Shown here: in pieces, positions 52,382 through 64,000 of the stretch | How positions within the stretch are numbered: position 1 is the stretch's first letter | How the letters are laid out: each line of letters starts with the position of its first letter | Assembly (NCBI RefSeq): GCF_000220395.1 | Contig: NW_004086788.1 | Coordinates: 1-64,000, forward strand | Origin: Ichthyophthirius multifiliis | Lineage: Eukaryota; Ciliophora; Oligohymenophorea; Hymenostomatida | Direction of reading: 5' to 3' | Length of the DNA stretch: 64,000 nucleotides | Program-made: the position numbers and the translations under genes | The notes under the pieces: generated by a model | Databases searched by the model: none | The model's input: the letters and a program-made list of their open reading frames with translations, nothing else | Told to the model about the DNA's origin: nothing

Positions 52382-53614
52382 TCATTTTAAATATATTTTA
52401 TATTCGACATTGTCAATTAATAAATTAATAAAGTTATTTTAAATTATTATTTCTTCCATTTTTTATACTTGGTTTAGTTTTATAATTTCTTGAGTTGCAT
52501 TTTATTGAATAAACCATAATTAATTTTCATCTTAAAAAAAGACTTTTTTTCCTTAAATCTATTAATCTTATATATTCTAAATTTTAATAAAATTATCTTC
52601 AATACTTATATTTATTTAATTTCCTTCAATATTTTGTATTTAAATTATTTGATTAAAACATTAATAAATGTCTCCATTTTATATATATTATTAATTTTTA
52701 CATAATAATTCTTTAAAGAAAAAAAAAGAATGGTTTAAATTTTAAACTACATATTATTGTAAGTCATTTTTTCCCAAAATGAATGCGTTTTCAATTAAAT
52801 CTTCAGAAATTTCACTCATTTCAAAATCTCCTTTATTATTTTTTCCAAAAAATGCTTTTTCTATATAAGGCTTTATTAGAAATCTTTTATTTATGTCTTT
52901 ATTGTTAATAAAAATATGAATACTTTTGTCTTCTTCAAATTTAAATATAGGTACTTTTTCATCTGGATTTTCAATTAAATTATATAAATCCTTAATATTT
53001 ATTTAATTATTTAATTTTAAGAAAAAAACATCACATTCTTCTATATCAATAATATTATCTTGTTTATAATCAATGATATTTTTTAAATAAATCAGTAATT
53101 ATTTATTATTAATTTATATTTTTGTTTAATCGAAAATAAATGAATCAAAGCTTTTCTCAAATTATTCCCATAAAACTAATTAATTTTCCTTTCCTATGTA
53201 TTAATTCCAGAACTTTTCACAGTTTTTACTTTTAAATTCCCATTTTTTTACATAATTTACATTTATTTCTAAATTAAATTCGCACAAAGAAGCTAACTCT
53301 TATAATTTAATTATATTTTCTTGATTATCTTTATTTAATTTCAAAAGTTCCTGTAATACATCAAATAAATAATTATTTATTTATGTCAAATTATTTATTT
53401 CGTTGTTGTTATTTATAAATTATGTAAAAATATTCATATAACTCTTATCTAATATATTTGTTTTTATATATTCAGAAAGCTTTTCGTAAATACTTGTAAC
53501 TTTAATATTATTATTATTTTAAGGAAAATATTATTCTAATAAATTAATGCTTTAAATTATTTAATGATATTTTAATTTATCTAATTATTATATTTAAACT
53601 TTTAAAGATTTCAT
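52382..53614 (-). CDS. hypothetical protein, intronless
   Basis: A single open frame of 410 residues from ATG 53614 to TGA 52382. It begins MKSLKVQIQQLDKLKYHQII and is acidic to neutral, Asn/Gln/Ile-rich and probably mostly helical, with more ordered stretches such as LASLCEFNLEINVNYVKKWE, IIDIEECDVFFLKL and KAFFGKNNKGDFEMSEIS. No membrane segment, signal peptide or known motif is visible. It lies 174 nt upstream of CFAP61 on the same strand. The uninterrupted frame and wobble-like base use support a real gene; the function is unknown. Confidence 0.65.
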
Positions 53615-53886
53615 TAAAGAAATTATAATATATTTTATAAAAATAAAAAATGTTTATTTTTATTTGAAATATAAATATAAATTTATAAAAAAAAAATATA
53701 TAAATTTAAAAAATAAAATATTAAAAAAAAAAATATATAAAAATATATAATAATATAAAAAGATTATATAAATTAATATTAATATAAAAAAAAAATATGT
53801 ATAAATACAAATAGATAAGAAATATTATATAAAATAAGTATAAATATAAATATATATATTATTATAAATAAATAAATAAATATTTA

Positions 53887-54779
53887 NNNNNNNNNNNNNN
53901 NNNNNNNNNNNNNNNNNNNNNNNNNNNNNNNNNNNNNNNNNNNNNNNNNNNNNNNNNNNNNNNNNNNNNNNNNNNNNNNNNNNNNNNNNNNNNNNNNNNN
54001 NNNNNNNNNNNNNNNNNNNNNNNNNNNNNNNNNNNNNNNNNNNNNNNNNNNNNNNNNNNNNNNNNNNNNNNNNNNNNNNNNNNNNNNNNNNNNNNNNNNN
54101 NNNNNNNNNNNNNNNNNNNNNNNNNNNNNNNNNNNNNNNNNNNNNNNNNNNNNNNNNNNNNNNNNNNNNNNNNNNNNNNNNNNNNNNNNNNNNNNNNNNN
54201 NNNNNNNNNNNNNNNNNNNNNNNNNNNNNNNNNNNNNNNNNNNNNNNNNNNNNNNNNNNNNNNNNNNNNNNNNNNNNNNNNNNNNNNNNNNNNNNNNNNN
54301 NNNNNNNNNNNNNNNNNNNNNNNNNNNNNNNNNNNNNNNNNNNNNNNNNNNNNNNNNNNNNNNNNNNNNNNNNNNNNNNNNNNNNNNNNNNNNNNNNNNN
54401 NNNNNNNNNNNNNNNNNNNNNNNNNNNNNNNNNNNNNNNNNNNNNNNNNNNNNNNNNNNNNNNNNNNNNNNNNNNNNNNNNNNNNNNNNNNNNNNNNNNN
54501 NNNNNNNNNNNNNNNNNNNNNNNNNNNNNNNNNNNNNNNNNNNNNNNNNNNNNNNNNNNNNNNNNNNNNNNNNNNNNNNNNNNNNNNNNNNNNNNNNNNN
54601 NNNNNNNNNNNNNNNNNNNNNNNNNNNNNNNNNNNNNNNNNNNNNNNNNNNNNNNNNNNNNNNNNNNNNNNNNNNNNNNNNNNNNNNNNNNNNNNNNNNN
54701 NNNNNNNNNNNNNNNNNNNNNNNNNNNNNNNNNNNNNNNNNNNNNNNNNNNNNNNNNNNNNNNNNNNNNNNNNNNNNNN
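53887..54779. other. assembly gap (893 N)
   Basis: Run of N. Flanking sequence on both sides is nearly pure A/T, so the gap probably covers low-complexity intergenic DNA, but its true length and content are unknown. Confidence 0.99.
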
Positions 54780-56287
54780 TTATTTTTATTTATTTTTTTA
54801 TTAATTAATATAATTTTTTTTTTTTTTTGATAAATATATCATTAATAAATATAATATTACTTTTTTCTAATTTTTTAATATTAATTATATTATTAATTTA
54901 TATTTTATATTTTTTTTTAATTTATTTATATACAATTATTATCTTTTAATGATATATTTCTAATTAATAAATATATTTTTTCTATTATTTATTAATTAAA
55001 TTTATGATAATCTTTTTATTTTTAAATTAATAATTCATAAATATATATATTTTTTTTATATTTATTTTATTTTTGTTTTTTATAAAAATATAAATTGTAT
55101 ACGTATATTATATTTATTTTTTTATATATATTTTTTTTTAAATTTTTTTTTTTTTTGTGTCTTGTGTTTTTTTTATTTATTTTTATATATTTTCTTTAAA
55201 TACATGTAGCTTTATTTTATTATTTAAATATATTATCATATATATAAATATAGTATTATCATTCTTATTTATGTCTAATATTTATAATTATTTTTTATTT
55301 ATAATTATTTGTAAAATTCTTTCTTTATTTTTAATTTTTTTTATTTCTTTTTTTTACATGGCTATATTTTAATCTTACTATAGGTATTTTATATCAAATA
55401 GTGTCTTTAGTCAAATTATTATTAACTTTTAATTTTTCATTTTTAATAGTTATATATACAATTTATTTTTAATCTGTAATATTTTATTTTTAGTGGATTT
55501 AATTTGTATATCAAATTTTTTTTATTTCATTTTTAATAATTTTAAAAAAAATTAATACCTCTTTTTTATAAATTAGTTTCTTAAGTTTTAAGCAAAAAAA
55601 AATTAACATATTAATTTATTCTAAATATCAAAATAATGAAAAATAATTATTTAATTAGAAATTATATAAAAAGTAAGAAGTATTAATAAAATATAGAACA
55701 GTATTTAGAAAAAAAAAAAGAATTTTATATATAAATACAATTTAAAATATTTTTATGTGGGGAAAATTAAAAATAATATGATATCATGCCTTAATATAGG
55801 AAGAATAAATAAATTTAATAAGGACAATATATAATTTATTTTTGTAAAATATTGTTTAATCGCACTTTCTTTAATATATAATTAACTGAAATGCGATATT
55901 TAAAATTATATAAGAATATAATATTTTAATATCAAATTTTGTAAAATAAAATTTAAATTAATTATCAATAAGTTTTATTTTTTAATTTTTAACAAAAAAA
56001 GGGTTTTATATTTTATATTAATAAACAAAAAATCCTGATCTTGTTTAATAATTATATAATCTATGAAAATAATAGTTATTTTTTTTAATTAAAATGGTGT
56101 TTTTTTATTCTTATAATATTATAAATTAATTTTAATTTTTATGATAAGTTATATTATATTTATTGCCCAATCAATATATTTTTTACTTTTTATATAGTAT
56201 ATATGTTAAATTTCATTTATAAATATAAAATTAAATTAATATTTACTTATTATTATTACATACATTTATATTTGTATATAAAATAAA
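54780..56287. other. AT-rich intergenic DNA after the gap
   Basis: About 1.5 kb upstream of the ORP gene. Only poly-T and poly-A rich sequence; no gene supported. Confidence 0.55.
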
Positions 56288-59215
56288 ATGTTAAATCAAA
56301 CTAATCAAAAGAATAATTTTACAGATAAGAGTCATTAAATATAATAAAGTGAATAATCATTAGATGACGGATAAGATAATGAAGGCGAGGAATAAGAAAT
56401 GGAAGAAGAAATAAACTTATTGGTAGAAAATATATAAGTATCAACAAACAATATTTTAGGAATAGTGAATTATACAAAATGGCGAAAAAACTATAATTAT
56501 TATTTTGGTTTAGATATAATTAAAGGAAGATTATTAAATTACAAGAAAATAGATTAAAAGAAACCTTCTACATATTATGTATTGATAAAGGGGAAATTCG
56601 ATAATAAAGAAAAGGGTGATACTGAAGATTTAATTAGAATTCAAAATAAAAAAGGAAGAAAATTTAGATTATAATTATATTAAGATAAGGATCCTGAAAA
56701 AATAAAAGAATTATTAAGTAAATGCTTTGAATTGATTGTAAAAAGTAAATTTAATAAAAATAAAATGAAATTTAAAATTTTTATATTAAAATATTAGATT
56801 AAAATAAAGGATTTTATGCTAATTTAGGAAGAAGTACATTTAATATAGTAAATCATCCATTTAATATTACAAGTGGAATTATTGTAAATTAAAAGTGCAA
56901 AAAACACTAGAAAAAGCCTTAATAATAATATTTAATATCTTTAAGTGGTTTATTTTTTAATTAAAGTGAACTTTTGAAGGTAATTTTAGGGGCAATAAGT
57001 GGGTTTATAGTTAATCCTTTTTAAAAAGATAGATTAAACGAGTCTATGACTTCTTTTTAAAATAAAAACTTCCTTATTGGATTAATATTTAAACCAATAT
57101 TTGGTACTATTGATTTAATAGGAAAAAGCACTTAGTCATAAAATGAATAGGTAATCCATGGAAATATATTCATGGTATATAAATTAAAAAAGAAAAGTAA
57201 AAAAAAGATGAATAAGAAATAATTAAAACAGAATTAGCATTAAAAATAGATGACTAAGTGATGGAAAAAGTAATTGAAACTGAAGAAGAAATACTTTTTA
57301 TTAATAAAAGTAATGTACTAGGACTCACTAAGAAAGATATTGTCTAATTATAGACTATGTCTTAGAGTTTAAATCTAGAAAGTATAGATAATACATAAAA
57401 ACAAGAGTTTTTTTCGAAAAGTTAGAAAGAAGAAATGAATAAATTACTTGATTATTATATAAAAAATAGGGAAAAAAACGAATAGTATTAGGAAGAAATG
57501 TGCGAATATATAATTTTTTAACCTATAATTAACTAAAAAAAATAAAATTCAATAAATTAGTCACCTTTTTTATAAGAATAAAAGTAATATTAAAGTGAAA
57601 TAATTAAATAAATATAGGATGTTGCAGTAGAAAATTCGAATGAAAAAAAAACTCCTTATATCAGTGATTATCATAAAAATGATAAAAATACTTTTAATAA
57701 TGCTTTATAAATTTCTAAATAAGAATAAAATCTTGCTGTTCCAGTTATTAGGACGTCTTTTTTTTCTTCGAATGAATAACTTATTGATGAAGATGATAGC
57801 TTGTAATTCCATTCTTTTAATGCAAATACAGAATTTAATAATCCAGAAATCAATTCGTTTATTAAATTATAGACACCTGCTTAATAGGGAAGGACCTCCT
57901 AGTTTTAAAATTATAAATTGGGAGTTAATTTAGAAGAAGAAGGGGGTAAAAAAGAATAGGAATAAGAAAATAAAGGATAAAATAATCAAGATGAAGAAAA
58001 ATAATAGGAATAAGAACAAGAAGAAGAAGAAGATGAAGATGAAAATTAAATTTCAAAAGCAAAAGACTCGAATATTTATTTTAAAGGAAATAAAAATGAT
58101 TTGGAGAAACTTTAAAATAACTATATTTAATAATTACATAAAAATAAAGATGAATAAAGAGTTTAGGACGCTCATTCTGGAGGAGGGAAATTTTGTGGGG
58201 ATAAGGGAATTATTTAGACTACTAGGAGTGTAGGGAAATTTATTATTGGAGAAATTGGAAGAAAAATTATTTCAGGAGATTTCAATTTAACGTAAGTTAG
58301 TTTCCCTATTAAAGCTATGATACCTAAAAGTGCTTTGTAAACTATTCTATATGGGACTTGTCTTTTTCCTATTTATATTAATAAAGCGGCATAAATTAAG
58401 GATTTAGTAGAAAGGTTTAAACTTGTTATTACAGCTAGCTTTGGAAGTTTTTCAATCTCAAATACTTTTTTGAAACCTTTAAATCCGATTTTGGGGGAAA
58501 CTTTTTAAGGGAATTATATTGATGGGACTTCGATTTTCGCTGAGTAAATTTCTCATCATCCACCTGTATTAAAAATTATATTTAATAATAATATATTTTT
58601 ATTTTATTTAAGATTTCTTATTTTTATGCATGTGGACCTTAGAAATCATATAAATTTTATGGTTATTATCTTTATGAGGCTAAGGCTGGGTGGAATTCTT
58701 TGACTTTGAAAAATAAAGGTAAAAGATTTTTGTCTTTTAAAGATGGATAAAAAATTAATTATAATTTTGGATATGAATATTATAGTGGGACTTTTATGGG
58801 AACTATGAAAACCGAAACTTTGGGTTCAGTTACTTTCACTGATTTCGAAAACAAAATCGAGGCGATTATTAATACAGGAAAAGTAAAAAAAAAACCCTCA
58901 GATTATATTTCGGGAGAAATTAAAGTTAATGGAAAAGTTGTTTCAACTTGCTATGGAAGTTATTTAGGGTTTATTGAATTTGATGGGGTCAGATATTGGG
59001 ATTTTAGAGAAATTTTACCTTTGTAAATGAATGTGATTAATTGTTAATTATTAAGTGATCATTAAAAGAGATAAGATATGTTTCATCTTTCGAAAGGGAA
59101 CATTAAGAAAGCTTAGTTGGAAAAAGAAATTGGTGAGTAATTATAAAGAAACGATGCTAAATTAAGAAAAAAACATCATGAATAAATCGTAAAATAATCT
59201 AAAGGGAAAAAATGA
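56288..59215 (+). CDS. OSBP-related protein with PH-like and VPS13-like segments
   Basis: Lipid-transfer protein of membrane contact sites. The 926-residue model has introns 56745-56797 (53 nt), 57151-57197 (47 nt) and 58566-58612 (47 nt) and closes exactly. Residues about 45-145 look like a PH domain (NILGIVNYTKWRKNYNYYFG, then GRLLNYKK and a C-terminal helix). Residues about 155-285 resemble the C-terminal repeat of VPS13 proteins: LISLSGLFFNQSELLKVILG, AISGFIVNPFQKD, FLIGLIFKPIFGTIDLIGKS. A low-complexity Glu/Gln/Asn linker follows. From about 565 the OSBP sterol/lipid-binding domain is clear: SFPIKAMIPKSALQTILYG, LKPLNPILGETFQGNYIDGT, the fingerprint EQISHHPP, YYLYEAKAGWNSLTLKNKGK, SGTFMGTMKTETLGSVTFTD, YWDFREILP. 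The second intron is the least certain; a one-base deletion near 57148 is the alternative. Confidence 0.9.
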
Positions 59216-59404
59216 AAGACAATTTCTTCGTTTAGTGACTTTTATATATTTATTTATTATATAAAAGCTTATATTATATATATTTTCTTTTTATTTTACA
59301 TATAAAAAATTATATATTATTTATTTATTTGTTTATATTTGTAAAAATTCTAGCTATTTGTATAACTTTTATTCAAAATTTTTAAGACAATTAATGTTAA
59401 TAGT

Positions 59405-59436
<32 letters not shown>

Positions 59437-59637
59437 ATTTATAATTAATTTATTTTAATGTGTACACATGATTTTAATTTTATTTTTTTAAAAAGAAAAA
59501 TATATTTATTTTCAACCTTAATTTTATTATTTGGTTTCCATTTAATCTTAATGTTATATTAATTAATTAGTTAAGGCGGAATTATGCATAATAAGTTCTA
59601 TTTTAATTAGTATTATATAAAAAAGTTATTTTTTATT
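59216..59637. other. AT-rich spacer between convergent genes
   Basis: Contains a (TA)n microsatellite at about 59405-59434. No gene. Confidence 0.6.
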
Positions 59638-60355
59638 TCATTATTTATAATTATGAATTATAAAAAAGAAAAAAAATATGAAATAAAAATTAAATTCTTT
59701 TACCAAAAAATTGAATACTTTTTTGTTTTCCCATTCTAATAATTATAATAAAATAAATTAAAAATATATTATTTCCCAAAAAATATAAAGAATACCTAAA
59801 ATATAATTATGAATAATATTAACAAAATTAATTAAAATAATCAATATAATACATTCTAAAATAGCCTGAAACATAAATAAATTTTATATGTAAATGTTCT
59901 TACAATAGCAATTAATAGAATCATCTATATAATGCATTTTAATAAAAACAATAATATACAGAAGTATTCGAGTAAAAAAAATTAAACAAAGCATCCATGA
60001 AAATAACTTGATTTTCCTTGAAACTCTACTTCTTATAAAAGAGAAACCAATAACTGAAATAATAGCCCAAAGTAAATTCAAGGATACATAAAAAATAATT
60101 AGATTTGTATAATCTTGGCATTTATCAGAAAAATGAATAACATAATAAAAGTTTTTTAAGCTTTCATAAATAAGACTTAACTAATATTTAATAATTAAAC
60201 TTTTAATATTATTTTTTTACAGTTATCAGGGCATTTGTAGATTATGTAAAACTCACTTTTTTTTCAACTTTTTTATCAAATGAAGGATCAGAATTCGGAA
60301 TTAGGCTTAAATCTTATTTTCCTTTAATAATATATGGTTTATGGAAAGAAATCAT
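59638..60355 (-). CDS. small multi-pass membrane protein, unknown
   Basis: A 225-residue protein in two exons (60355-60221 and 60180-59638; 40-nt intron 60220-60181 with correct phase). The N-terminal 45 residues are polar (MISFHKPYIIKGKQDLSLIP, NSDPSFDKKVEKK). Four or five hydrophobic segments follow, for example LIIFYVSLNLLWAIISVIGF, LFSWMLCLIFFTRILLYIIV and AILECIILIILINFVNII, separated by basic or polar loops (SRVSRKIK; HYIDDSINCYCKN). This suggests a membrane protein with a cytosolic N-terminus. No family recognised. The very hydrophobic, AT-driven C-terminus (residues 190-225) is less trustworthy. Confidence 0.55.
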
Positions 60356-61011
60356 ATATATATATATTATTTTATCAAAAATTTAAATTTATTATTAAAA
60401 ATATACTTTAAGTAGTTTTTTTATTTATTTATTTTATTTTTTTAAATTTATTTTGAAAAAAAACTCTTTATACAATTTTTTTTTTAAACTAATAAAATAA
60501 AATTATTCTATTAAATCCTTAATATACTTTCGAGCGATTTTTATTATAATTAGAAACTAAAGTGTATTTTATAATGTTCAAAAAGTAATGGAAGACATTA
60601 ATTAATATGAATATTAAAAAAGTAAACTATATTTTTTATAAGATTAAGTAAAATCAGTTTTTCCCCCCCAGGTTCACCTCTCCTTTAAAAATTCGATACA
60701 AAATAATATAATCAAACTTCCCTTTTAAAAATTTTATTTCACTAATATTTTGTAATTTTTTTAAATAAAAATAAAAAATAAATAAATAATTAAAAAAAAA
60801 AAAATAAAAATCAATATGAAAAATCAAATTATATAAAAAAAATTTTATTAAAGTTCATAAAAAAATTTGGTAACTTTTTATTTTATTTTATTATTTAAAA
60901 AAGATATATCTATAAATTTAAGATATTTATTAACAAAAATATGAGAATTTATATTTTTGAAGATAAAATAATTTAATTAATAAATAATTATTAAAATATA
61001 GATATTTATAA

Positions 61012-61063
<52 letters not shown>

Positions 61064-62125
61064 ATTAAATATATATTTATATTAATTAAACTACTTTTTA
61101 TTAAATAATAAATATATATTATTTTAATTTCTTTAAATTAATTAATTGTAATTGTAATTATTTCATGTTTTTGACAAGACATTATTAAAAATATATACTT
61201 TCTAAAAAATATCTAATTGTTTTAATTTTAACATTATGAGATAAATCAAAAGAAAGAAATTATGTAAAAAAAAAATTTTGCTTTTAGTATAATAATTTTT
61301 TATTATATATATTTCAATATTAAATCAAATATTAGGAATTCCAAAATTAATACAAGTATTAGAAATTTTATATATTTGTTCAATTTTATGTTCCGGTTTT
61401 TGATTTTGCTATTAATAATAAATTTTTACGTGATGTATTTTGTTAAAATACAAATAATTAATAATTTTTTATATTTTTCAAGTTAATTTCTTTACGTTTA
61501 TTGTTCTTATCATATAAAATCATTTGAATATGCTTATTATTATGCCCTCAAGAATATCCCTTAAATATATAAAATTGCATTTAATTGGAAGTTTATTAAA
61601 TATTTAAGGGTTAAGGAAATAGTTTAAATAAAATAATTTATTTTAAAATGAATTTTAAATAAAAATTTAAATATATATATATATGAATATATATATTTAT
61701 AATTTTTATTATTTTTTGTTTTTTTTACATATAATTTCGTAATTTTTCTCCTTTTGCTGAAAGTAATATTTAATAAATGCTTATATAAAAAATTATTTTA
61801 GCCAAAATTTAAATTAAATAATAAATAATGGTTTTTTGTGTTTGTTTAGGACGGCTTTTAAATACTGATTAAAAAAATAAAGAGTTTTTTATTTAAAATG
61901 GAATCGATTTTAAATTTTTTTTTATCTTTTTGATTATGAAAAAATGTTTGGTGACAAGTAAATAATTCCTAATTAATTTTTATTTTTGTTATTAAAAAAA
62001 TAAGAGATTATTAATTATTTATTATTTAGTTAAAGATTTTAAAATTACATTATATTTATTTAAAATATAAAATTAAAATAAAAAAATAATATTTTATTTT
62101 AAGAAACAAAAAAAGAAAAGGAAAA
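60356..62125. other. AT-rich intergenic DNA with a small GC-rich island
   Basis: Mostly A/T, with a (TA)n run at about 61019-61059. At 60663-60685 there is an unusual run of eight C followed by AGGTTCACCTCTCC, the densest GC in this spacer. No protein frame runs through it. It does not fit the tRNA B-box consensus. A non-coding RNA or a regulatory site is possible. Confidence 0.45.
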
Positions 62126-64000
62126 ATGGAAGAAAATGAAATTGCAAATGTAAATAAAAAAAATTCCCAAAAAAAAACAAAAAAAGTTATAAAAATAAAA
62201 CAAAAAAAGTTAAAAAAGCAACTAAAATAAACTGAAAAAAAACTTTAAGATCTAGAAAAAAAGTCCCTTTTAAATGAAAAAAAAGCACAAAAAGAATAGT
62301 CACGTTTTTAAATGGAAATCGATAAAATTAATCTTTAAAAAGATTAACTTTAAAAGGAATAATAAGAGCAATAATCTATCCAAAAAATGCAAAATCCTCC
62401 TTAATAAATTATATAGAATAGCCAAAAAGATTAAGAAATGGAATTATTGTATATAAAAGCTAAATAATATGAAGAATAAGTAGAATAAAATCTGTAATTA
62501 TAAACTCTTTTGGGGGAAGCAGAATTAGAATTAAATCAGATATATTAATAAAAAGAAGAGAAAATATAAGTCTGTACATATTTAGAAGAATAAGTGATAT
62601 AATTAATGAAAGAGAAGGATTTATTAGAAAGTAAATGTGCAGAAATAAAGAATGACTTTGAATATTAAATAGAAGAATTAAATGAAAAATTATGTTTTTT
62701 GGAAGAAAACAGTAAAAGAAGGGAAAAGGAAATTTTAGAATAAATGAATGAAAATTGGGAAGAAAAATATAAGGAAAATGAACATTAATAGAAATATTTT
62801 TAAAATCAAATTTTAGAAGATTTAAAAATTTGTGAATAAAAATTAAGAGAAAAGGAAAATTTAGTAATTTTTTTAGAAGATAAATGGAAAAAAAATGAAG
62901 AAGAAATAAAAGATTAATATTAGATTGAAATTAAAATTAAGGAAAATGAAATTTTCGAATAAAATAAACTTATAAGAAAATTAGAGGAGGAAATTAAAAA
63001 TAAAGACGAAGAAAAATAAAGTGATTTGGAGAAAGTATTTGAAGAATTTAAGACTAATAATCAAGATAATATAAAAAAAATAAACTAGAAATTTAATTAG
63101 GAAAAAAATTAAAATATACTTTTGTTAAAATAATCTGAGAAAAAAAATAGCTAGTTAAATTTTTAAATAGATTAATTAAATCTAAAATTGGATTCTTTAA
63201 ATTAATTAGTTACTTTTAAAGATAAGGAAATTTAAGATGCACTTGGAAAAATAAAAGAAATAGAAATGAAGAAATGCTAAGAAAACAAAAAACTTTAAGA
63301 TTAGATTGACGAACTTAAAACTTTCGAAAGAATGTACAAAGAAAAAAATTAATAAGAGCATTAAATCGTTGAAAGTCTTGGTAATGATTTGAAATGTTTT
63401 ATTAGAGACAAAAGGTCGTCTTCCATATTTTCTACTGATTAAAATGAAGATTTAAATGAATTAAAATAATAATTTTAAGAAAAGATTGAAATTAATGAAA
63501 GATTATAGGAGAAAATTTTATGTTTAAATGAAAAAATTGAATAATTAGAAAAAACAAATATTGAATTAGAAATGAATACTCAAAAAAATAATAGACTTTT
63601 GTAAAATTAAAATATTAATTTAGAAAAAATTCATGAATTTTAAAATTTGGAGAAGGAAAATGGATTTTTGAAAGAAAAAATATCTTTATTTGAAAAAGAA
63701 AATGAGAAAAAAATCAAATAAAATAAATTATAGGAAGAAAATGTAAAAATTTTATAGGAAAAAAATGAAAATTTAATATAAGAAAATAAATAAAAGAATA
63801 AAGAAATTTAAGAGAAAAATTAAAAAATCTTCAATTTATAATAGAAAATGTTAAATTTAAGAAATAAAAACGACTAACTAATACTTAAAAATGAAGCATT
63901 ATTAAATTAAATTTAAGATTTTTCTTAATTGAAAAAAAATAATGATGAGGAAATTAAAGAAGATATTAATTTAAAATTACAGTTTAAAATTTTATAAGAT
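62126..64000 (+). CDS. long coiled-coil protein, 3'-truncated by window
   Basis: An uninterrupted frame from ATG 62126 to the window edge, 625 codons so far with no TGA. The product is almost entirely charged heptad-like sequence rich in Glu, Lys, Gln and Leu (DLLESKCAEIKNDFEYQIEE, LNEKLCFLEENSKRREKE, LEEEIKNKDEEKQSDLEKV). The first 60 residues are very Lys-rich. Such proteins are typically structural: basal-body, cytoskeletal or golgin-like scaffolds. No head domain allows a specific name. Some similarity to myosin tails or centrosomal proteins would be expected simply from the coiled coil. Confidence 0.7.

Noticed and set aside
60661-60690. Possible tRNA B box (GGTTCACCTC)
   Set aside because: Does not match GGTTCRANTCC and no acceptor stem or A box could be paired around it.
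1-64000. Telomeric CCCCAA repeats, rRNA, CRISPR arrays, insertion sequences
   Set aside because: Looked for by eye on both strands; none seen.

Overview
The window looks like ciliate nuclear DNA, most likely a macronuclear scaffold from a hymenostome close to Ichthyophthirius multifiliis. It is extremely AT-rich. Conserved proteins can only be read if TAA and TAG encode glutamine and TGA is the sole stop. Most introns are short GT-AG introns (26-70 nt). Standard-code reading frames here are therefore mostly meaningless, and the genes below were read by hand with the ciliate code. Species assignment is inference; the code and intron style are seen directly.

Layout. 1-6 kb: a Gln/Asn-rich unknown (+) and ELP1, the Elongator scaffold (-). 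6-10.5 kb: mostly empty AT-rich DNA with a decayed protein kinase (-). 10.5-12.7 kb: THOC5 mRNA-export subunit (+). 12.9-17.4 kb: degraded or doubtful reading frames. 17.5-19.5 kb: ankyrin-DHHC S-acyltransferase (+). 20-24.4 kb: plasma-membrane-type Ca2+-ATPase (-) with a long repeat-encoded N-terminus. 27.1-28.7 kb: casein kinase 1 (+). 32.8-34.5 kb: basic KSP-repeat/HMG-box chromatin protein (-), resembling the ciliate micronuclear linker histone precursor. 35.4-37.9 kb: condensin kleisin CAP-H (+). 38.1-43.4 kb: a double-RING/SPRY protein (-), a guanylate-binding-protein GTPase (+) and a Ulp1 SUMO protease (+). 43.5-53.6 kb: an unknown Gln-rich protein, CFAP61 of the ciliary radial-spoke/calmodulin complex, and another unknown (all -). 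53,887-54,779 is an assembly gap. 56.3-59.2 kb: an OSBP-related lipid-transfer protein with a VPS13-like segment (+). 59.6-60.4 kb: a small membrane protein (-). 62.1 kb to the edge: a long coiled-coil protein (+), cut by the window.

The genes are independent eukaryotic units rather than an operon. Themes are chromatin (HMG/KSP protein, CAP-H), RNA (THOC5, ELP1), cilia (CFAP61) and membranes/lipid or calcium (PMCA, DHHC enzyme, ORP). Several gene models close perfectly in frame over kilobases (ELP1, THOC5, CFAP61, ORP). Others need one or two single-base corrections, usually in A or T runs, which points to sequencing or assembly errors rather than real pseudogenes. No rRNA, tRNA, CRISPR, telomere repeat or intact transposon was recognised.
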